Shown here in pieces: positions 56,994 to 64,000 of a DNA stretch of 64,000 nt. Location of the stretch: the NCBI GenBank assembly GCA_024180945.1, contig JAKSGN010000002.1:1736001-1800000 (forward strand), read 5' to 3'. Made by a program: the position numbers and the translations under genes. Under the pieces are notes generated by a model. That model had not been told where the DNA came from. It saw only the letters and a program-made list of their open reading frames with translations, and made no database searches. Numbering within the stretch: position 1 is the first letter of the stretch; every line of letters starts with the position of its first letter. The DNA comes from Macrophomina tecta (lineage: Eukaryota; Ascomycota; Dothideomycetes; Botryosphaeriales; Botryosphaeriaceae).

Positions 56994-58867
56994 GATGGAT
57001 ACTTTTTTTTTTTTTTTTTTCGTCAAGTAAGGTCTTAATCCCTGTGCAAGGCAGGAACCATGAACACGAAGGCACGCGAGGCTCAAAATGAGTTATATAC
57101 TGCTGGGCGGTACCAATGGTGGGCACGCAAGTGCCGGTGCCGGGGTGCTTTGCCGGGGTCGCAAGCAAGTCATGTTTTGCGGGGCAAGGCGGCCAAAAAG
57201 CCGCATTGTCGGAGCGGAAAAGGGATGGTTCAACTGCTTTCAGCTTTTCGAGGGAGCCACTTGCGCAGGAACATGCTGCGTGAGATTCAGATCCAACATC
57301 CGAGATCCGAGACATGCAGCTGCGGCGGGGTAGAAGGCGACGGCTGCGTTCATTGTGGCATTTAGCATCGCACTTCCCACCTTTGGTCTGTCGCCTCGTT
57401 TCCTGGCGGGTTTCTGTGGCGGCGAAGGTGAGAATATTTTCTGGATTCTCTTCACTGACGCAATCTGGCACGGCTTCCTAGTTCACCAGAGTCACCTACC
57501 GTCTGTCGAAATCCGCACGCGCGCTCCTGTTTGTTGGTCTGGCGATCATTGCCCACAGTGCCGCATGCGAATTCCGACCTTTAGCTGTATTTTTAATTGG
57601 TCAGATATACGTCTGGGCTGCCAGGGTGCAGGCCAGGGGCTTGATCTTTACATGGAAAGTTCAGCATACTGGCATAACTGCCCAGTTGTAACTCGCTGGA
57701 GTCTGTAGGCCAATTTCTTATTAACAACGGACTTTTTCGGCCCTTGAACATTCGGACTGGCCATGGTTACGATAGTTTTGATATACGCACTCCACTGTCA
57801 TTTGACCTGTCACGCTTGCCGTGGTTCGGCACCTTTCCATTATTAGTGCCAGAAAATGTCTCATCTTCTGGCGTACGCCCAATCTTCATCCTGAAACACG
57901 CACCCTACCATCGGATCTCCCCGATTTTAACAACGGCCCACAGCGGGTCTGTAGATCACTTGTTTTAGGCACCTGCAGATACTATTTGGCATCGAAACTT
58001 CATCCTCGTCCCGTATGGCGTCATGTACACTTCCAGACAAGCACCGCCGCACATGCCTGCGCCACCAACGGTCCGCAGCGCTGCCTCAAACTTTAAATCG
58101 AGTTCATTAGACCTACTTGTCTGATCTGCGTGATTAGCAAGCATGGGCAAGACGATCTACAATGCAAAGGTCAGCTTCTAACCTGTCCAATAACTTGACT
58201 TCTCCGAAACCGGCTTCCGCAAGATTACTTTCAGGTCCACAACAGCCTGTCAATTCCTCCCCGCCATGCAAGATAACACAGCGAATCGCGCCTTTGAAGT
58301 TGGCGTTCGGGTATGGCGTGTCTGCGGGTTGTGCTGACGCCTTGACGGAAGAGCCACCGCGCGGTCCCTAGCGTGGCGAGAAAGCCTCGGCCCCATCCGT
58401 TTTCGTGGCCAGGGTTGGTCCCGTCAGTCCGGTGGAAGCCAAGACTGCCAGTCTACCGTGTTCTATGGCTGTTTCCACGGGGAGAACTCTCCCTTTTACC
58501 ACGACGGGATGCTATCATCGTTTGGCTCAGGCCCTTCCCTTGTGACGAAGTAAAGCTGATAAATAAAGGAGAACCCGGGCGCGCAGAAGCGTGCCTTGCA
58601 TTCCTTCGCGGCGCGGCTTGCGGGGAAGTGCGGGGTGTGCCTTGGTCCAAGCGAAGCCTCACCGTTGCTTCCTCTTAAACGACCTGCCGCACGGGGTAAA
58701 TACGACCGAACGCCGTCACTCGCGAGCCTGCGAGACCTCATGACGAATATTTCCGGGACCCAGGTTTTCGGGCGAACGTCTGCCGCAGTTGTCTTGGCCA
58801 TCTTCTTAAAAAGAGGGAGTGTTTACAGCCATGTAGCTCCACGCCCCCATCCCGGATCCCGGCCATC
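56994..58867. other. Intergenic region
   Basis: About 1.9 kb between two divergent genes, so both promoters lie here; a TATA box for the DUF3237 gene is listed. Nothing else recognised. Confidence 0.4.
57093..57099 (-). promoter_or_regulatory. TATA box of the DUF3237 gene
   Basis: The minus strand reads TATATAA, about 100 nt upstream of ATG 56993. Confidence 0.5.
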
Positions 58868-60734
58868 ATGTTGTGGAAGAGTCTCTTGTCCCTGCTCGCC
58901 GTAGCAGGTGTTGTGCATGCAAAGTATATTGTGCCTGGCGGAAGATGGCACGATACGAATGGCACGCTGATCAACGCACATGCCGGTGGTGTTACCGTGG
59001 ACCCCGAGACCGGGAAGTTCTTCTGGTTTGGAGAGTACAAGATTGAAGGCCAAGAGGAGGGCGGTGGTGTGACGGTCTACAGTTCGGAAGACTTGGCAAC
59101 ATGGACGTATGAAGGCCTCGCACTTGGTCAGTCTACCATGACATGCTGAAAGAGGTGTCTGCTTACGCGCTACAGAGCCGATTGAGGGGCATCCGTACAT
59201 CTCCCCCGAACACATCATCCAGAGACCTAAAGTTGCCTACAGTGAAAGCTTGAACCAGTACCATGTAAGCGCCCTAGGTGCTCATCATTTGGGGTGTTCG
59301 GCTGACTGTTATAGATGTGGTGGCACGCCGACAACTCATCATACGGCTGGCTCCTCCAAGGTTTCGCCACGGCCGACACGATTGCTGGGCCCTATACCTT
59401 TGTGAATGCCACAGCTCCACTCGGAAACTGGTCCCAGGATTTTGGAATGTTCACCGACTACAAGGACGGCAGGACCTATTCTCTTTACTCGAATGGTGAT
59501 AGGAGAGAAGGCCGTGACGTGTACCTTACCAGCTTCAACGAAGGCATCACAGACCTGGATGAGGTTGTCCACCGCTGGGACAAGTTCGACCTTGAAGCAC
59601 CGACCATCATCCAAACCGAGAACAGTTACTATGCGCTGATGAGCCACAAGACGGGATACCGTCCGAACAGTAAGGAATGAGAACAGCTGGCCTTGAGTCA
59701 ACTTTACTAACGGGCCCCTCCAGACGTTGTGGCCTTCCGCGCAGATTCTCTTTCCGGCCCTTGGTCCCAACCTTTCATTGTGGCGCCCTTGAATACCCGT
59801 ACTTTCAACTCTCAATCAGGATTCTCCTTGAGGATTGCTGGAGAGAAGCAGACCACTTATCTCTACCTCGGCGATCAGGTATGTGTGACCAAAGGAATGG
59901 TGGTTGGCAGTGAGGAACTGACTCGGCGGAAAGTGGGACATGAACTCGTTATGGGAAAGTAGGTATATCTGGCTACCCCTGAATATCGACGACGAGAAGA
60001 AGACGCTCGAGGTTGAGTGGTACGACGTGTATGACTTGGACGTGTAAGTGCGCGAGCTTTAAAGGAGTGGACTTTACTTACATATTCTACAAGAAAATCC
60101 GGAGAATGGAGCCCAGTCGAGGGAACTACTTATTACGGCGCCGATGCCACGACCAGCGGAAGCGCCTTCAAGCAGGAAGCTGTAAGCCGAAATACATGGT
60201 TTTGAGAAGATTATGAGGCTGATATGGGAAACATGTAGAATTTCGCCAGCAAGGGTACTATCGTGACCGGCATCTACGGGAATGATAGTACTGTGACTTT
60301 TGAAGAAGTACAAGGCACTGGAAAGGAACAATGGGTGTCGTTCTACTACCAAAGTGAGTTTACTTCACCTGCCTCGGGATCTTTGGCTAAAATTTTCCAG
60401 ACATCGATGACATGGGTTTTGGAGATCAACGTAAGTCTTTCCTCCGGATTTAGGGTTTCTGTCTAACTTGTGATCTGCAGCCGGTGGTTCTCCTGATCGT
60501 ATCGGCGGTTCATGGCAACTCCGCCGTATCAGCAGCGTGGTCGTCAATGGTGACACACAAAACGTGCACACTCTCTACCAGCGCGATACCCACAAGGGCA
60601 TCATACTGTCCACACCCCTTCTTCTGCCTTTAAAGGAGGGTCCGAACACTATCACCGTCGGTGGGCTTAGCAATGGGTTTGACGTGAAGGGTGCAGACTT
60701 GGACAAGATTGTCGTATATCCGGCGGAAGAGTAG
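58868..60734 (+). CDS. GH43 exo-beta-1,3-galactanase-like glycosidase
   Basis: Nine exons: 58868-59126, 59176-59264, 59315-59669, 59724-59878, 59934-60043, 60094-60181, 60239-60353, 60401-60430 and 60481-60734, giving 484 aa. The signal peptide ends near VVHA. The five-bladed propeller shows GGRWHDTNGTLINAHAGG, FFWFGEYK, QRPKVAYSE and MWWHADNSSYGW. Next come LEAPTII (Glu210, probable acid) and NSQSGF (Gln265, the position that acts as base in the Phanerochaete enzyme, as I recall), then SRYIWLPL. The C-terminal 130 residues form a beta-sandwich resembling CBM35, ending with VKGADLDKIVVYP. Family enzymes release galactose from the beta-1,3-galactan core of arabinogalactan. A Gln replaces the Glu of the ERPK motif seen in that enzyme. 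Very short exons (30 nt) were placed by frame and motif continuity. Confidence 0.9.
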
Positions 60735-62485
60735 TTTAGCTCATGTAACCTGGCGAAAACCCCCAAAGGGGACACGAGTTGAATTGAGTATAATCACTTC
60801 CAACGCTTTCCACGCTCGTGATTGTAGGGCCGTCGGCCGGAAAGACCAGATGTAGAGGGCGAGACTGGTGAAACTGTCATTGATCACTGCCCTTCTCGTA
60901 CACAGATGTCTTTGGGGTTGCTATGATCCGATGATGATCAGGCGTACTCCGAACAGTGTCTCTGCATCGTGACGGGAAAGTGGTCAGGGACGTGCATGGT
61001 AGCCTCGTGGGGTACTTCGGGATGATCAGTAGCTGAACCGGCCGCACTAAAAATAGACTACCCATTAGTCAGGGGAACCGTCCCGCAGTGTGTCACCAAC
61101 AACTCGTGCATGAACAACACTGACTACTGTGAGCACCAGTGGGTTCCGCCGAGCTTCTCATACCTCTTAACGGTAGCTTCAAAGAAGAGTTCCGCTGTCA
61201 AGGGCTGAAGCCACTGGCGCTATAGAAGTCCGGTTTGGGCGACTCAAGGCAAAGTCACAGATTGCACCCCCCCTTTTTGAAAGGTTAATTCCTCAAGCCA
61301 TGAAGTAAGTGGCTGGTTAGAAGCCAGTCATTCTTCGAGACAATTGCATAACGCAACCCGGGTAAAAGCTTCAGACGAGTTCAAGGAATCTGCGGCAGAG
61401 CCCCGCATCGATGAGGCCAACCCGCCATTCGCATTGATGGGCTCGGCAACTGGCCGTCTATCCGGCATGTCATCTTCGTCGGAAGAGCCGAAGCTTCCAT
61501 TCATCTGCCTACGGTCGGATTCGCGCTCTGGCCAGCTCGTTTCTCGAGAAGTGCTTTCCCGCTCACCGTCTTCACCAAAACACGAGGGGCAAAAATAAAG
61601 GAGTCGCCCCCTCATACTTCGCGGAATCATTTTATTATGGGCGTGTCTTTATGGAGCAGCGCATTTGACTGCATTGGTATTATTCGCCGGAATGAACTGC
61701 GGAGGTGCCAAAGAGACGGCCTCTAGCCTCGCATGCTCTACGCATCTCCGTGTGTTCATGGAATCACTGAGGCGGTGGTGCTCCGGCGCACTCTTGCATC
61801 CAAAACGCCGATCGCGTATGGACCATGAAACGTGAACCTCGGTGTGCTATACGAACCGCATAAAGTAACGTATAGGCACGGGCCAGTGGCACGGTCCAAA
61901 CCTATCGAGCTACCTACCTTCTCCTCACTTTCCCCTGATGCTCCTCCTTTGCGTTCTGAAACGTTCATTGCCGTTTAACATGGCATGGAAAGAGTTTCTG
62001 AGTCAAAAAATGTTAATTCTCTTGGGATTCCGGGGTGACAAACGCCACATACGTTACACCCGCTTTCTCGTACCTACGTCGATCCCTTACCCGCTTTTAC
62101 GAGCGCCGAGCCCGACCCGACTCCTTGCGGAAGCGATTCAGCCATTTGGGGGTCTTCCTTAGCCCAGTAGCGGCAATAGGGCAGTGTGACTCGCCCATCG
62201 CAATCTGCCACTCGTAATTGCGGGGAGCGAGGTCACGGGTGTCCACCTCCAAAGCCACCACTTCGCCTCCATTTCCGCATTTGGAAAAGCACAAGCTTCA
62301 GCCCTACGCGAAGCAAGCAATAAACTTTATACGAAGCCACGGGGCTTGACGCCGTCCACAGGGTATAGATAGCTCGAAACAGCCGCTCTTGGTGCAGTCC
62401 TCCAGCACAGCGCTTCTCACTCGCTCAAGTACAAGTCACTCCTTCGAACAAACACACTCGTTCACTTTTCTACCAACCCGCCAAT
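60735..62485. other. Intergenic region
   Basis: About 1.75 kb, ending in the promoter and CA-rich leader of the wall protein. Two opposite open frames around 61330-61630 have no recognisable domain. A TATA-like box is listed separately. Confidence 0.4.
62364..62370 (+). promoter_or_regulatory. TATA-like box of the repeat-containing wall protein
   Basis: TATAGAT 116-122 nt upstream of ATG 62486, followed by a C/A-rich leader. Confidence 0.4.
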
Positions 62486-63604
62486 ATGCGCTACCACTTC
62501 GTTGCCACCGCCCTTGCGGCCCAGCTCACCCTCTCGGCTGCCATGCCGCAGATCAACTACGCCGCCGCCACCGACTGCGAGGCCCTTGACAACGCCTGCC
62601 GTGTCGGCCCGGATGCCAACATGGCTCAGTGCTCCGCCAACAAGGCTGCTTGCGCTGCCTGCGAGGACGCTGACAGCCAGTGCCGTGTTGGCCCTGACGC
62701 TAACATGGCCACCTGCTCTGCCGAGAAGGTTGCCTGCGTTGCTAAGGCCTACCCCTCGCAGGCCTCCGCTGCCGCCGCCGCCACCACCACAGCTGCTCCC
62801 AGCGCCAACGGGCCCAAGACCGTCTACGAAACCGAGATGGAGACCATCACCTCTTGCGGCCCGGAGGTCACCAACTGCCCGGCTCGCTCTTCCCACCCGG
62901 CTACCGCTACCGCCTCGGGCCCCGCCCCCTCTGGCACCGGCTCTGGCAACACCCCGTCTTGCGAGGAGAAGGAGAACGCCTGCCGCACCGCGCCCAACGC
63001 CAACATGGCCCAGTGCTCTGCTGAGCGTGCCGCCTGCGATGGCTACATTCCCGGCCAGCCCAGCGGTACCACTGAGGGTCCCGAGGGTCCTAAGACGATC
63101 TACACCACCAACGTGCAGACCATCACCTCGTGCGGCGCCGACGTCACCAACTGCCCCGCCCGCTCTACTCACCCGGCCACTGCCACCGGCACCGCCCCTG
63201 TCCCCTCGGGCACGGCCTCCGGCAACACCCCGTCCTGCGAGGAGAAGGAAAACGCTTGCCGTACCGCTCCCGACGCCAACATGGCCCAGTGCTCTGCCGA
63301 GCGTGCCGCCTGCGATGGTTACATTCCCGGACAGCCCTCCGGCGGTGCTCAGTCGTGCCAGGACAAGGAGAACGCCTGCCGCACCGCGCCCAACGCCAAC
63401 ATGGCTCAGTGCTCTGCCGAGCGTGCTGCTTGCGATGGCTACATTCCCGGCCAGCCCGGCAACAACGCCACTGCCAGCCTGAGCATCCCGACCCCTACCC
63501 CTGCTGGCCCTACCCCTGCCCAGTGGACCGGTGCTGCCTCCACCTCCTTCGTCTCCTTCGGTGTCATGGCCCTTGGTGCCGCTGCCGCTGCTTTCGTCAT
63601 GTAA
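62486..63604 (+). CDS. GPI-anchored wall protein with five 26-residue four-cysteine repeats
   Basis: A single exon of 372 aa. The signal peptide is MRYHFVATALAAQLTLSA. Five copies of a module with spacing C-x6-C-x10-C-x6-C occur at residues 31-56, 59-84, 159-184, 251-276 and 291-316; each contains an ANMA(Q/T)CSA core. Two copies of a Thr/Cys-rich spacer (TITSCG then VTNCPARS) separate them at about 109-141 and 202-234. The C-terminus is Ser/Thr/Pro-rich and ends in a hydrophobic GPI signal (FVSFGVMALGAAAAAFVM). The last three copies are nearly identical, also at DNA level, so they are recent duplications. I do not recognise the module as a named domain. A structural wall or adhesin role is likely. 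The 403-codon antisense frame is a shadow. Confidence 0.93.
   Translation: MRYHFVATALAAQLTLSAAMPQINYAAATDCEALDNACRVGPDANMAQCSANKAACAACEDADSQCRVGPDANMATCSAEKVACVAKAYPSQASAAAAATTTAAPSANGPKTVYETEMETITSCGPEVTNCPARSSHPATATASGPAPSGTGSGNTPSCEEKENACRTAPNANMAQCSAERAACDGYIPGQPSGTTEGPEGPKTIYTTNVQTITSCGADVTNCPARSTHPATATGTAPVPSGTASGNTPSCEEKENACRTAPDANMAQCSAERAACDGYIPGQPSGGAQSCQDKENACRTAPNANMAQCSAERAACDGYIPGQPGNNATASLSIPTPTPAGPTPAQWTGAASTSFVSFGVMALGAAAAAFVM
62576..63433 (+). repeat. Intragenic coding repeat, five 78-bp units
   Basis: Units at 62576-62653, 62660-62737, 62960-63037, 63236-63313 and 63356-63433. The last three are the most alike and are spaced by two near-identical linker blocks, so at least one unequal crossover or slippage event is likely. 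Confidence 0.85.
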
Positions 63605-64000
63605 AAGGGTCTTCTTCGCTTCGAAGGCTACCTCGTCGTCCTGTAAACTTAGATACCAATAACTTCTGCGCATTCAAATGTCAAATATTATCGATGCATA
63701 TATAATACCTTACATTCGCTGAACGGCTATCCATGTCTTGAGTCGCAGTCATGTGTCGAGAGGGAATGCTGACCGACGTGGGAAGCGGGTGTTCCGATCT
63801 GCGATCAAACAAGGTAATGAAGATCTATAGTCTCTTGAATCTATAAAGTCTATGTACACGTCGTAAGTCATTTTTATGTTTTGTCTGAATTTTGCTCCTT
63901 TACTCCTCTGCGTAAGGGTGAGATAATATCGCTGCACAAAAGAAAATGATGAGGAACAAAGGAAGCCACAAAAGGCAAGTGCGTATGTGCGCAAGGGTTA
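63605..64000. other. 3' flank of the wall protein gene
   Basis: About 400 nt, AT-richer than the gene, with no further coding sequence. A minus-strand frame of 81 codons at 63749-63994 has no domain. Confidence 0.4.

Noticed and set aside
61328..61630. Open frames on both strands with acidic/serine-rich product
   Set aside because: Short, no domain and no support from neighbouring exons.
62462..63673. 403-codon open frame on the minus strand
   Set aside because: Antisense mirror of the repeat-containing wall protein, Gly-rich repeats included.
1..64000. tRNA, rRNA, CRISPR or intact transposon
   Set aside because: No cloverleaf/B-box pattern, ribosomal core, regular repeat-spacer array, transposase, reverse transcriptase or long terminal repeats were recognised by eye. 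A tool search (tRNAscan-SE, RepeatMasker) would be needed to be certain.

Overview
The window is nuclear DNA of a filamentous ascomycete (Pezizomycotina). Most genes are monocistronic and carry several short introns (about 45-90 nt) with GT..AG ends and CTAAC/CTGAC-like branch sites. Codons are GC-rich at the third position. The protein families are typically fungal: a CFEM protein, a LaeA-like methyltransferase, MFS and APC permeases, a secreted subtilase, a GH43 galactanase, a GMC oxidase and GPI-anchored wall proteins. No rRNA, tRNA, CRISPR array or intact transposon was recognised. I would not name a genus. Exon models below were assembled by hand; each multi-exon coding length was checked to be a multiple of three.

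Layout. 0-2.8 kb: no supportable gene. 2.8-4.9 kb: a single-domain rhodanese and a small single-span, probably mitochondrial protein (both minus). 6.2-9.2 kb: a seven-exon CLC chloride transporter with two CBS domains (minus). 9.8-13.8 kb: a divergent pair, a sugar-type MFS transporter (minus) and a BNR_4-type beta-propeller protein (plus), which may take up and cleave a plant or microbial saccharide. 14.4-15.4 kb: an SDR dehydrogenase. 16.7-18.6 kb: an APC amino acid/choline/GABA-type permease. 19.5-21.3 kb: a secreted, heavily glycosylated protein of unknown function. 21.5-24.4 kb: two broken flavin enzymes, an Old Yellow Enzyme with an internal out-of-frame deletion and an eroded Baeyer-Villiger/FMO-type monooxygenase. 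24.9-25.8 kb: a four-exon secreted cysteine-rich protein. 26.6-32.8 kb: a divergent pair, a secreted GMC oxidoreductase and a 950-residue S8 protease.

34.2-35.5 kb: a LaeA-like methyltransferase. 35.8-35.9 kb: a short tandem repeat made of palindromes. 36.3-36.8 kb: a small prepropeptide gene with a Kex2 site and a 52-residue, six-cysteine C-terminal peptide. 38.5-40.2 kb: a TPR protein. 42.0-43.6 kb: an MCT-type MFS transporter. 43.6-47.5 kb: gene-empty, with a CT microsatellite. 47.6-48.2 kb: a YjlB-like cupin. 50.3-51.4 kb: a secreted conserved unknown. 54.5-55.1 kb: a CFEM GPI protein. 56.3-57.0 kb: a DUF3237 secreted protein. 58.9-60.7 kb: a nine-exon GH43 exo-beta-1,3-galactanase-like enzyme. 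62.5-63.6 kb: a GPI-anchored wall protein built from five copies of a 26-residue four-cysteine repeat.

Together the content is that of an accessory, surface and nutrition region: about half the genes encode secreted or wall proteins, or transporters. Two proteins (the BNR_4 protein and the GH43 enzyme) fit arabinogalactan-type substrates. Two enzymes have decayed. Long A/T homopolymer tracts recur in intergenic DNA, introns and 5' leaders. The most interesting undescribed items are the Kex2-type six-cysteine peptide, the cysteine-repeat wall protein and the four-exon cysteine-rich secreted protein.
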